DNA of 64,000 nucleotides from JAVBSX01 sp051660685. Lineage in GTDB: Bacteria; Planctomycetota; Planctomycetia; Pirellulales; Thermoguttaceae. Below the pieces are notes generated by a model that was not told the DNA's origin, searched no databases, and saw nothing but the letters and a program-made list of their open reading frames with translations. The stretch spans positions 13,589-77,588 of the forward strand of contig JBOFQB010000098.1 of assembly GCA_051660685.1 (NCBI GenBank). The letters run 5' to 3'. Every line of letters begins with the position of its first letter. The first letter of the stretch is position 1. A program made the position numbers and the translations under genes. This document shows, one piece after another, positions 52,707-59,989 of this stretch.

Positions 52707-53392
52707 TTCTGTACCCCCATCTTCTGCAATTGATCTCTCGCGTCCTGAACTGCTTGACTTTGCGATCCTCCATTGAGCATTTTCTGAAAAAGATTCGCCA
52801 AATCCGTCACTTCCGTTTCCGAAGTCATTGTATTGAGCAATTTTTTTCGAGGTGTCTCTTCCATTGCTTCTAAAAGACGTATAACCTGCTCTTCCTCTTT
52901 GTTCTTTATCATCTCCAGAATTTGCTCTTTTGCCAAACTCGGTTGTAACGATTCAATCATTGCCAAAACATCTGTAAAACCTTTACTTTTGGACTTATCT
53001 TGCAGATCGGAAATCCGCGTTTCCAAATTCTGCGCAACCGCTTCTATCTCCTTCTTCCTCACCTCTTGTTGTCGCGCTTGCGCTAAAATCGTGTCTTCCA
53101 TCTGATTCACTTTGAGCCGGTCATAATCCTCCTTCAAACCCCGTTCAGCACGAATCTGCAATACCTCTTGATACGACATTTGCTGAATCCGGTCCTCAAC
53201 CTGTCGTCGCAAATACTCATTGTTTTGAAACAAATCAAAACCTTGTGCAATCGCAATCATTTGATTTAGCTTTTCACTATTGATTTTCCAAGCAAAGGTC
53301 AGATAACCAAGCAGGATCAGTTGGGAAAAAAACAGGCTTGCGCCCAAGTAGAGTGCGCCTATTCCGGCAATTTTCAGCAGACGTTCAAACAT
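52703..53392 (-). CDS. MotE-like flagellar protein
   Basis: 229 residues. One N-terminal transmembrane segment (IGALYLGASLFFSQLILLGYLTF, about 11-33) is followed by a coiled coil (about 60-135, with QQEVRKKEIEAVAQNLETRISDLQDKSK). An MgtE-N/FliG-like helical domain comes next (about 145-205: LAMIESLQPSLAKEQILEMI, KNKEEEQVIRLLEAMEETPRKKLLNTM). This is the layout of MotE, which assists the motor protein MotC. Its place between fliJ and fliK supports a flagellar role. A C-rich heptamer repeat abuts the start (53393-53433), so no ribosome binding site is seen. Confidence 0.78.
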   Translation of the reverse strand: MFERLLKIAGIGALYLGASLFFSQLILLGYLTFAWKINSEKLNQMIAIAQGFDLFQNNEYLRRQVEDRIQQMSYQEVLQIRAERGLKEDYDRLKVNQMEDTILAQARQQEVRKKEIEAVAQNLETRISDLQDKSKSKGFTDVLAMIESLQPSLAKEQILEMIKNKEEEQVIRLLEAMEETPRKKLLNTMTSETEVTDLANLFQKMLNGGSQSQAVQDARDQLQKMGVQK

Positions 53393-53433
53393 GGGAGGAA
53401 TAGGGGATAGGGGTTGGGGGATAGGGAATAGGG
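53393..53433. repeat. heptameric repeat at the start of the motE-like gene
   Basis: Units GGGGATA, GGGGTTG, GGGGATA, GGGAATA in 7-nt register, C-rich on the coding strand and touching the ATG at 53392. The inverse tract lies at 53521-53554, so the roughly 90 bp between them is flanked by inverted repeats. A GAATTGAGAATGG stretch follows at about 53436. Confidence 0.8.
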
Positions 53434-53520
53434 AGAAGAATTGAGAATGGAAAATGGTTAAATGGTAAAAATGTAATCTGACGCATGATCGGTCATATTA
53501 CGACAAAGGGAGGAGTGTTC

Positions 53521-53554
53521 CTCCCTATCCCCCAACCCCTATTCCCTATCCTCT
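53521..53554. repeat. heptameric repeat containing the fliJ stop codon
   Basis: C-rich on the + strand. Read on the coding strand, the fliJ reading frame enters the tract and ends at a TAG (53546-53548) that is part of a GGATAGGG unit. Confidence 0.8.
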
Positions 53555-53989
53555 ACTCCTCATAATTCCCGCTATTTCATCAATCTGTTTAAGCTCAACC
53601 TGTTGCTCCTCCTGTTGATGTCGTTCTTCCATTTTCTCCCGCAATTTTTCCAAAACCTTGACATCCCGGTCGGCTTCCATAAGGGCTAAACGACGACGTT
53701 CGATCTCTTCGCGGACCAGCTTTAACTGTCCGTCCGCATGATTCTGTTGTGTCAACAAAAACGCTTCCTGACGACGAAGTGCGAGGAGGTAATCAACGCT
53801 GATTCGGCCCGACTGAATCGCTGACCGTCCCATTTCTAGGCAATTTGTTATTTCCGCGCGAACCCGATCTAACTGTTCGAGTATAATCCGTTCGGCTTCT
53901 TGCGCTTTGATAAACTCTCCCTGTCGTTCTTCCCGAACATGTTCGCGTATTTTTAACAAAGGGCTAAGCCGGAATCGGAATTTCGCCAT
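53546..53989 (-). CDS. fliJ: flagellar export protein FliJ
   Basis: 147 residues, the usual FliJ size, and wholly helical. The N-terminus MAKFRFRLSPLLKIREHVREE is typical (FRxxxLLxIRE), followed by a long antiparallel coiled coil rich in Glu, Arg, Gln and Leu (for example EEIERRRLALMEADRDVKVLEKLREK). FliJ works with the FliI/FliH ATPase complex and moves between export chaperones. It is the first gene of this leftward cluster; fliI is not adjacent. The C-terminal SRG and stop lie within a heptamer repeat. Confidence 0.9.
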   Translation of the reverse strand: MAKFRFRLSPLLKIREHVREERQGEFIKAQEAERIILEQLDRVRAEITNCLEMGRSAIQSGRISVDYLLALRRQEAFLLTQQNHADGQLKLVREEIERRRLALMEADRDVKVLEKLREKMEERHQQEEQQVELKQIDEIAGIMRSRG

Positions 53990-54270
53990 TTTTTTCGTTT
54001 CTAACCTGTCTCTTTCAACATTTCATCATCGTCTCATACAACCGAAAATCGTCCAATCAGAAACCTCTTCGACCTGAGTGTACAAATTTCGGCAGAATAA
54101 CTCAAGTTCATTTTTTTCGATTTATGGACGGGAAAAAGACACGTCGTTTTTAGGTGCTGTTTTCGCAAAGAGCATAAAGACAGAAAACGGGCGAAGTCGC
54201 CGTCTAGGTGAGAACTCCGCCCGTTTCCTTGATTTTCTCTGTTGTCAGGATCGACCTGTTTCCCAACCCT
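53990..54270. other. region between fliJ and the DUF1080 gene
   Basis: No gene is seen. It holds the terminator of the DUF1080 gene (54185-54226) and probably the promoter of the flagellar cluster, for which no clear boxes are found. Confidence 0.5.
54185..54226 (-). terminator. terminator of the DUF1080 gene
   Basis: AAACGGGCG (54185-54193) and CGCCCGTTT (54218-54226) make a perfect 9-bp stem, extending with one mismatch. Read leftward it is followed by TTTTCTGTCTTT. Confidence 0.7.
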
Positions 54271-55494
54271 TTACGGTTCGTCTGTCGATTCAACAAGAAC
54301 AACCAGATCGTCCGGGATTAACATCGCGTAAAAATCCTTGAAATAATAGTCCATGTCCGAACCTCCATGCAACTGAAGACCCAACTTTCCTGTTTTGTAC
54401 ACCTTAGGGTCCTTAATGTTGGAAATCTCTGTCCCGTTCAGATTCGTCACAACATGGTCCCGAATTCCAACGACACTGAAATCATTCCAATCACCTGCTT
54501 TGAAATTCTTTTCGATCAAATCATTTTTGGGCGGACAAATCCAACCGCGACCGTCAACCTCCCAAAGTCCCCCGGTTGCCAATCCGTCAATCTCCCCTTG
54601 CAGTCCCTTCACCCAATACGACTTCCCATTTTCCGTCGCCCAAACATAAAGTCCACTATTGCCCAGAATCTGCTTGAATGAAATTTTCGCCGCAAAATTA
54701 TTATAATCCTTCTTCGTCAAAACCAGACCGTCGTTCTTTTCCGACTTTTGCGAGGTCGCATGAACGACCCCGTTTTCGTCCATTTCCCATTTTCCAGCCG
54801 GTTTCACCTCAAGTGAACTCAACTCTTTGTCCCCCATAAGTGGAACCCAAGGTGTTGCAGGAAGTTCCTTGATTCGCAGATTACGCCAACGAACTGTCCC
54901 GCTCGGCGCACTATGAACCTGTAATCCGAAAAATCCCCGATTCTCAAGCGTGTCAATCACATCACTAATCAGTTTGCCGTTCAACCAAGTCTTGATCGAC
55001 GGTCCAACACACTGAATCGTCATGTCATTCCATTCTCCCGCTTTATACGCCGTCTTTGTCAATTCTCGAACATCCTCATTGAGCGGGTCAACCCAACGAT
55101 TGCGACGACTTTCGTCATAAATCCCCCCCGTCATTCCGTCCGGCGCAAGTTCACATTGGTATCCAAAAACCACTTCCCGATCTCCGTCTTTCCGGGCATG
55201 ACTGCGGAACTGCATCCCCGAGTTAACGTCCTCGTCAAACTTGAATTGGAATTTGATAACGAAGTTCTCGTACTCTTTGTCACTACACAGAAACGTATTC
55301 GGGCCTGGTCCTCGTTTTCCAACGATACAACCATCATCAACGGAATAGGTTGCGTCCCCTCCTTTCTTGCTCCAACCGGTCAGGTCGTTGCCGTTAAAAA
55401 GCGATGTATAACCGTCTTCAACCGCAAAACCGGTCAACGGAACAAGTAAGAAAGCAAACAGTGTTGCAAACAGGATTCGGGAAGTCATTTTCAT
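54271..55494 (-). CDS. exported tandem DUF1080 (3-keto-disaccharide hydrolase-type) protein
   Basis: 407 residues from the ATG at 55494 (MKMTSRILFATLF), which has GGAG 8 nt upstream; the longer reading is rejected. A signal peptide (about 1-25, ending LTGFA) is followed by two DUF1080 jelly-roll domains. The first (about 28-212) begins GYTSLFNGNDLTGWSKKGG, with DEDVNSGMQFRSHAR and EWNDMTIQC. The second (about 217-400) has WVPLMGDKELSSLE, LGNSGLYVWA and GDWNDFSVVG. Such domains are common in planctomycetes and Bacteroidetes; characterised members cleave 3-keto-glycosides. The protein should sit in the periplasm. It is transcribed away from ilvH, with a long palindrome between them. Confidence 0.9.
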   Translation of the reverse strand: MKMTSRILFATLFAFLLVPLTGFAVEDGYTSLFNGNDLTGWSKKGGDATYSVDDGCIVGKRGPGPNTFLCSDKEYENFVIKFQFKFDEDVNSGMQFRSHARKDGDREVVFGYQCELAPDGMTGGIYDESRRNRWVDPLNEDVRELTKTAYKAGEWNDMTIQCVGPSIKTWLNGKLISDVIDTLENRGFFGLQVHSAPSGTVRWRNLRIKELPATPWVPLMGDKELSSLEVKPAGKWEMDENGVVHATSQKSEKNDGLVLTKKDYNNFAAKISFKQILGNSGLYVWATENGKSYWVKGLQGEIDGLATGGLWEVDGRGWICPPKNDLIEKNFKAGDWNDFSVVGIRDHVVTNLNGTEISNIKDPKVYKTGKLGLQLHGGSDMDYYFKDFYAMLIPDDLVVLVESTDEP

Positions 55495-55529
55495 AAACAC
55501 ATCTCCAGTTGTTAGATAAAACAAAGCAG

Positions 55530-55631
55530 ACTTGTTCGACAACCGGTCAGTATTCTCAAAAAAATTTACCTATTCTTCCAAAAATATTGGTAATAGACAA
55601 AATAGGCAATTTTTTGAGTTGTCGAACAAGT
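55530..55631. repeat. near-perfect 102-bp palindrome
   Basis: The outer arms ACTTGTTCGACAAC (55530-55543) and GTTGTCGAACAAGT (55618-55631) pair perfectly over 14 bp. Inside, CTCAAAAAAATT and ACCTATT on the left pair with AATAGG and AATTTTTTGAG on the right, apart from an 11-nt left-hand bulge; CCAA/TTGG closes the centre. It could be a small non-autonomous element or a regulatory hairpin. Confidence 0.8.
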
Positions 55632-55709
55632 CAATTGGGAAAAACAATTCCGACATAATACCAACTGGAGAAACCAATTGGAAGAGGTTGCTTGAGTCCA
55701 TTTGCCCCC

Positions 55710-55738
55710 TTGTTCATTGTCCACTAAAATAGTATGAT
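55710..55738 (+). promoter_or_regulatory. candidate promoter of ilvH
   Basis: TTGTTC (55710-55715) and TATGAT (55733-55738) are 17 nt apart, placing a start of transcription about 85 nt before the ilvH start codon. Confidence 0.5.
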
Positions 55739-55831
55739 AACAGCGGTTGTAGTTGTTCTCTCTTCCATTACACTGTTGACTTCCCGTATCTCGGTACTCA
55801 TTCCCGACTGTTAAGCAAAAAAACGTCCACA

Positions 55832-56305
55832 ATGCGGCATATCATCTCAGCTCTCGTCCAAAATGTTCCCGGGGTACTTTCCCATATTGCCGGAATGCTC
55901 GCTTCACGCGGATATAACATCGAAAGTCTTGCAGTCGGCGAAACACATGACCCCCAACTTTCCCGTATGACTTTTGTCGTCGTCGGAGACGAAAAGGTCC
56001 TCGATCAGGTTTGTAAGCAATTAGCCAAAATCGTGACCGTTGTTCGGGTTGACGATATTGGCAGTTCCCCGCATATTGAACGGGATTTGATGCTGATTAA
56101 GGTTGAAGCAGCGCAGGAACGGCGGAGTTCCGTTCTGGAACTGGTTGAGATTTTCAAAGGTCGGGTTCTCGACGTGACAGGAGAATCGTTGACGATTGAG
56201 GTTTCAGGAGACGAAGCAAAAATTGAGGCCTTTATCGAAGTTGTCCGTCCTTACGGAATACTTGAACTGGTCCGAACCGGACGAATCGCAATGTCAAGAG
56301 GTTAG
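55832..56305 (+). CDS. ilvH: acetolactate synthase small (regulatory) subunit
   Basis: 157 residues, the size of IlvH/IlvN. The ACT domain is at the N-terminus: RHIISALVQNVPGVLSHIAGMLASRGYNIESLAVG, with RMTFVVVGDE. The C-terminal domain reads LIKVEAAQERRSSVLELVEIFKGRVLDV and ends in IEVVRPYGILELVRTGRIAMSRG, all typical. It binds valine and controls the catalytic subunit, which makes acetolactate from pyruvate. The catalytic gene (ilvB) is not in this window. It is followed by ybjQ and ilvC on the same strand within about 450 nt, so this is a small branched-chain amino acid unit. Confidence 0.95.
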   Translation: MRHIISALVQNVPGVLSHIAGMLASRGYNIESLAVGETHDPQLSRMTFVVVGDEKVLDQVCKQLAKIVTVVRVDDIGSSPHIERDLMLIKVEAAQERRSSVLELVEIFKGRVLDVTGESLTIEVSGDEAKIEAFIEVVRPYGILELVRTGRIAMSRG

Positions 56306-56357
56306 TTGTCAGAGTTTTTTCCCTAAAAAAGAGACTGTTCCCCTATAAGGTGTCCCC

Positions 56358-56684
56358 ATGTTCATCATCAATACCGATTTTGTCCCCGGAATGGAAATAA
56401 CAAAGGTCTTTGGAATCGTTCAAGGAAGCACAGTTCGGGCCAAACATATTGGTCGTGACATTATGGCGAACCTGAAAAGTATCGTTGGAGGTGAACTCAA
56501 AGGTTATACGGAGTTGCTTAATGAGGCCCGAAATGAAGCAATGCAACGTATGGTCGGACAGGCGCAGCAATTAGGGGCTAATGCCGTTATTGGTGTCCGT
56601 TATGAAACCAACTCGATTGCCCAAAATGCGTCCGAATTGTTCTGTTATGGAACCGCTGTTCTCCTTGAACCCCTTGCACACTGA
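56358..56684 (+). CDS. YbjQ/UPF0145 family protein
   Basis: 108 residues, the usual family size. The whole protein is the family: ITKVFGIVQGSTVRAKHIGRDIMANLKSIVGGELKGYTELL, then ARNEAMQRMVGQAQQLGANAVIGVRYET. It forms ring-like oligomers in solved structures; a heavy-metal-binding role has been proposed but not proved. AAGGTG precedes the start. It lies between ilvH and ilvC, an unusual place for it, and may be a chance passenger. Confidence 0.9.
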   Translation: MFIINTDFVPGMEITKVFGIVQGSTVRAKHIGRDIMANLKSIVGGELKGYTELLNEARNEAMQRMVGQAQQLGANAVIGVRYETNSIAQNASELFCYGTAVLLEPLAH

Positions 56685-56738
56685 ATACTCAATTCTTAAT
56701 TCTCCATTTTATCCAACCCCTTTTACCCTGATTAAAAA

Positions 56739-57743
56739 ATGTCTGCAAAAATTTTCTACGACAAGGATGCTGATCTTACCCCATTAAAGGGAAAAATAAT
56801 TGCGATTCTCGGTTATGGTTCGCAAGGACATGCTCACGCTCAAAACCTGCGTGATAGTGGTTGCGATGTCATTGTCGCCGAACTCCCCGGAACAGCCAAT
56901 TATGAAGCAGCTGTAAAAGATGGTTTCCAACCGCTCTCAACGGAAGAAGCGGTCAAAAAAGGTGACCTCATCGTCTTCACCCTTCCTGATGAACTTCAAG
57001 GTGAAATTTTCCGCAATCAAGTCAAGGACAATCTCTCGAAAGGGAACCTTATCATCTGTACACATGGTTTTAACATTCATTACGGACAGTTTGACCTGCC
57101 GAAAGGGGTTCACGCCCTGTTGATCGCCCCGAAAGGTCCCGGTCATCTCGTTCGCAGCGAATTCGTCAAAGGGGGCGGTGTTCCCTGTTTGATCGCTCTT
57201 GGTGAAGGCGCAACCGAAAAAGAACATAAAATCGGTTTGGCGTATGCAAAGGGGATTGGCGGAACTCGCGGGGGTGTCATTGAAACGACTTTTGCCGAAG
57301 AAACCGAAACCGATCTGTTCGGCGAACAGGTTGTTTTGTGCGGGGGGGTCAGTGCTCTCGTTCAAAAAGCATTCGAAGTTCTCGTTGAAGCCGGTTATCA
57401 ACCGGAAATGGCGTACTTTGAATGTATGCACGAACTGAAACTGATTGTTGATCTCTTCTATCAAGGGGGGATGAACTACATGCGATACAGCGTTTCCAAC
57501 ACGGCGGAATACGGCGATTACACGCGCGGTCCCCGCATTGTGACAGATGAGACGAAGAAAGAGATGAAGAAAATTCTGTCCGAGATTCAGAATGGTGAAT
57601 TTGCCCGGGAATGGTTGCTTGAAAACAAAGTCAATGCTCCTTCCTTCAAGCGAGTTCGGGCTCAACAGCGAACACACCAGATCGAGGAAGTCGGCAAAAA
57701 GCTGCGCAAACTCATGACCTGGATCGACGCGAAAGAAGTTTAA
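56739..57743 (+). CDS. ilvC: ketol-acid reductoisomerase, class I
   Basis: 334 residues, the class I length. The Rossmann site reads AILGYGSQGHAHAQNLRDSG at about residues 18-37. The catalytic knotted domain follows, with GGTRGGVIETTF, EETETDLFGEQVVLCGG (Mg ligands D and E) and YFECMHELKLIVDLFYQGG. It isomerises and reduces acetolactate to dihydroxyisovalerate with NADPH and Mg, the step after acetolactate synthase. The GSQGHAHAQNLRDS loop suits NADPH. An AATTCTTAATTCTCC stretch of an intergenic repeat precedes the start and no strong ribosome binding site is seen. Confidence 0.97.
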   Translation: MSAKIFYDKDADLTPLKGKIIAILGYGSQGHAHAQNLRDSGCDVIVAELPGTANYEAAVKDGFQPLSTEEAVKKGDLIVFTLPDELQGEIFRNQVKDNLSKGNLIICTHGFNIHYGQFDLPKGVHALLIAPKGPGHLVRSEFVKGGGVPCLIALGEGATEKEHKIGLAYAKGIGGTRGGVIETTFAEETETDLFGEQVVLCGGVSALVQKAFEVLVEAGYQPEMAYFECMHELKLIVDLFYQGGMNYMRYSVSNTAEYGDYTRGPRIVTDETKKEMKKILSEIQNGEFAREWLLENKVNAPSFKRVRAQQRTHQIEEVGKKLRKLMTWIDAKEV

Positions 57744-57749
57744 GAAACG

Positions 57750-57846
57750 ACCGTTTAGCCGAGGAACAACGTTCCGCGCGTCATAAGATTTCATTCCGGC
57801 TTGCGCCGGGCTAAGTACGCGCGATACGTTGTATCGCGGCTAAACG
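57750..57846. repeat. inverted pair of REP-like palindromes after ilvC
   Basis: Unit 1 (57750-57781) has CGAGGAAC-AAC-GTTCCGCG with one A-G mismatch. Unit 2 (57817-57846, reverse orientation) has CGCGATAC-GTT-GTATCGCG. A CCGGC-TTGC-GCCGG hairpin lies between them. They separate the converging ilvC and porin genes. Confidence 0.82.
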
Positions 57847-57854
57847 ATAAATTT

Positions 57855-57890
57855 CCCCCCTATTCCCTATCACCCAGTCCCTATTCCCTA
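57855..57890. repeat. heptameric repeat containing the porin stop codon
   Basis: C-rich on the + strand (CCCTATTCCCTATCACCC-type). On the coding strand the porin frame ends at a TAG (57888-57890) formed by the first TAGGGAA unit of the tract. Confidence 0.78.
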
Positions 57891-59141
57891 AAACTTGACC
57901 ATTGCCGCTAAACCGCCTGAAAACTGGCTTGTACGGGTAAAACCGTCAAACGGCGCGAAACCATTCTTGTAATCCGTCCAGTCATATCGCAATTCCGGTC
58001 GCAGATTGAAACAGGAAACCGGATTCCAGTTCAAACCCAACGTAATCGCGTAAAGGTCTCCTCCGTTTCCTCCTGTAACGGGCGGAATGTCGAAAATGGT
58101 GCTTTGCGCGTAATGCCATTCTGCCCGAACACCAGCCGACCATTGTTGGTTGATCGTGTAAATCAGGTGTTGGTTGATTCCATACGCCCGACCTGTCAGG
58201 ACCAGTTGCTTGTATTCGTCCGTCAAATACATCCCCTCAATCATGTAGGTCCAACATTTGTTCAGCTGATGTGTGAAAATCAGGGCGTGCAACGATTCAT
58301 TCAGATTGCGATTTTCATCTCCCCCTTTCCATTGATAGAAAAAGTTGTACGTCAACGTCGATTTGTCGCTCATTTGATAATTTACCTTCGTCAACAAACC
58401 ATTATCACCATATCGGTTCTGAAACGAGGTCATTGCTCCTGCTGTCCAACCAGCTCCCACACTTAACTGTTTGTTCAGCTGGTATTCTCCATAAACACCT
58501 GAAACCGTAAGCGGCGTGTTATAGCAGGTAAAAGCATGACTGTAAAAAAAGCTCATAGGAGCGGGGAGAACTTCGTGAACGAAGTTGGTTGCGAACTTTC
58601 CGGCTTTGACTTTGAAACGGTCATAACCGACTTCGGCAAACAACTGCGGAATTGCTTCGTAATAATCCCCTTCCCCCCAATTGTTATCAAACGTCTGATC
58701 CCCAAACGATTGTCCGTATTTGGCGTCCGTTCCAAACATGAAATCCGCCTGAAATCCCCAATCAAAACCACAACGGGTATCAAGCGGTTTGACCATTCCC
58801 AACCAAAGCTGGTTGAGTTTCAAATCCGTCTGTTGATTGGTCATTAACAGATACGAGTTCCCGGAATTGGGAGCCTGATTTCGACTTGCAGGTGCAGCAT
58901 GATCCGGGGTCGTGTAAACATTGCCCGCCCCGTATTGGTTCGCCTGAAATCCCGCCTGCATCCAACCATACATCGAGATTTTGTCCCAACATGATTTTTG
59001 TGTACAGGATTGACCAAGCACAATTTCGTCATAGAGGGCATCATTGTACGAATAGGTGAGTGCAAGGACATTCACACTACACGCCAGAATGAGCGTGAGA
59101 ATAAGGACAGGTGTCCTCGAAAAGATGTTCCGACATGACAT
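57888..59141 (-). CDS. outer-membrane beta-barrel protein, BBP2/OmpL-like porin
   Basis: 417 residues from the ATG at 59141 (MSCRNIFSRTPVLIL), which has AAGGA 9 nt upstream. A signal peptide ends near residue 28 (VNVLA). The rest is alternating strands typical of a barrel: GWMQAGFQANQYG, DWGFQADFMFGTD, KVKAGKFATNFVHEV, GVYGEYQLNKQLSVGAGW, ITLGLNWNPVSCFNLRPELRYDWTDYKN. It ends AAMVKF with a C-terminal Phe, the barrel-assembly signal. BBP2 family proteins are abundant in planctomycetes and are thought to be porins; the solute is unknown. The gene converges on ilvC. Confidence 0.88.
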   Translation of the reverse strand: MSCRNIFSRTPVLILTLILACSVNVLALTYSYNDALYDEIVLGQSCTQKSCWDKISMYGWMQAGFQANQYGAGNVYTTPDHAAPASRNQAPNSGNSYLLMTNQQTDLKLNQLWLGMVKPLDTRCGFDWGFQADFMFGTDAKYGQSFGDQTFDNNWGEGDYYEAIPQLFAEVGYDRFKVKAGKFATNFVHEVLPAPMSFFYSHAFTCYNTPLTVSGVYGEYQLNKQLSVGAGWTAGAMTSFQNRYGDNGLLTKVNYQMSDKSTLTYNFFYQWKGGDENRNLNESLHALIFTHQLNKCWTYMIEGMYLTDEYKQLVLTGRAYGINQHLIYTINQQWSAGVRAEWHYAQSTIFDIPPVTGGNGGDLYAITLGLNWNPVSCFNLRPELRYDWTDYKNGFAPFDGFTRTSQFSGGLAAMVKF

Positions 59142-59291
59142 GTTTGTAATTCCTTTTACCGTTTTTGTTGACTTTTCACCCAAAGAGTGAGTCACAGAAA
59201 CCTCCATGTGACTGTCTTCTTTTTCGTCATCCTCCTTTCCGAAAAGTCAGTAATTCAACATTCACCCCGATAATGGGAACAATCCCTACAT

Positions 59292-59313
59292 CCGCGATAC
59301 AACGTATCTCGCG
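59292..59313 (+). repeat. REP-like palindrome, imperfect GATAC type
   Basis: CGCGATAC-AAC-GTATCTCGCG, with two extra bases in the right arm. It is an isolated, decayed unit. Confidence 0.65.
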
Positions 59314-59349
59314 TCTATACCCCAAACGGGTCCAAAATGGACGTTTTGT

Positions 59350-59600
59350 CGGAACGCAGGCATCTTGCCTGCATCAAGAAAAAAATGTGCGGGCGGGATG
59401 CCCAGTCCGCTAACAAGTTTTGCGAAAAAGAGTCTTTTCATTTTTGAACCACGAAAATCACAAAAAACACGAAAACCTCACAAAATACGGTTTTTCGTGT
59501 CTTTTGTGTGTTTCGTGGTAAAAACATATCCGTCCAACCCGGCTCGGTTCAAAACGCAAAACCAAACTTGTTAGCGGACTGGCAGGATGCCCGCGTTCCA
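59350..59600. repeat. nested inverted-repeat structure
   Basis: The outer arms hold the GCAGGCA-TCT-TGCCTGC hairpin (59356-59372), GTCCGCTAACAAGTTT (from about 59405) and its inverse AAACTTGTTAGCGGAC (59561-59576), then GGATGCCCGCGTTCC. The inner arms are the ACCACGAAA repeat (59447-59475 and 59491-59519). The layout suggests one element inserted inside another. Confidence 0.7.
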
Positions 59601-59639
59601 ATCGGCAAACAAACCCTTTCTAACCGTTTGCAGTACAAT

Positions 59640-59704
59640 ACGCGCGGAACGTTGTTCCTCGGCTAAACGGGGAAACGCGCGGAACATTGTTCTGCGGTTA
59701 AACG
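59640..59704 (-). repeat. two REP-like palindromes in the same orientation
   Basis: Unit 59640-59670 has the GGAAC-GTT-GTTCC hairpin core. Unit 59675-59704 has CGCGGAAC-ATT-GTTCTGCG with one G-U pair. They are separated by 4 nt. Confidence 0.8.
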
Positions 59705-59989
59705 GCAGTAAAAAGTCAAAATAAATCAATGGTAGGGATCATGCCGATCATAAAGGCAATGGAGGTGAAACTTCTTTCTTTTTTGCAGCAACATTCTTGT
59801 AAATCAACACAAATAACCTAGAATAGCAATGTTACGCAGTTTGACATTGGCTGATCTGTGTTAAAGACGACCATCTATCTCATTTCAGCGGGTCAGCAAA
59901 AAACGAACTTTCAGGAAACGGCGAAAAAAATTTGAGTGCCGCAACCCAAAAATTAGTCTAACAAAGAACATAGATCGGGGAGACAGAAG

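Larger units (their letters stand above)
55495..55831. other. divergent intergenic region between the DUF1080 gene and ilvH
   Basis: It contains a roughly 100-bp palindrome (55530-55631) and a candidate ilvH promoter (55710-55738). No gene is seen. Confidence 0.6.
59142..59989. other. repeat-rich region between porin and chemoreceptor genes
   Basis: No gene is supported in about 850 bp. It holds REP-like palindromes (59292-59313, 59640-59670, 59675-59704), the nested inverted structure at 59350-59600, and AT-rich sequence ahead of the chemoreceptor gene. Frames such as that at 59165-59413 cross the repeats. Confidence 0.7.

Noticed and set aside
59165..59574. Two + strand frames between porin and chemoreceptor genes
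   Set aside because: They run through the REP-like and nested inverted repeats and show no protein features.
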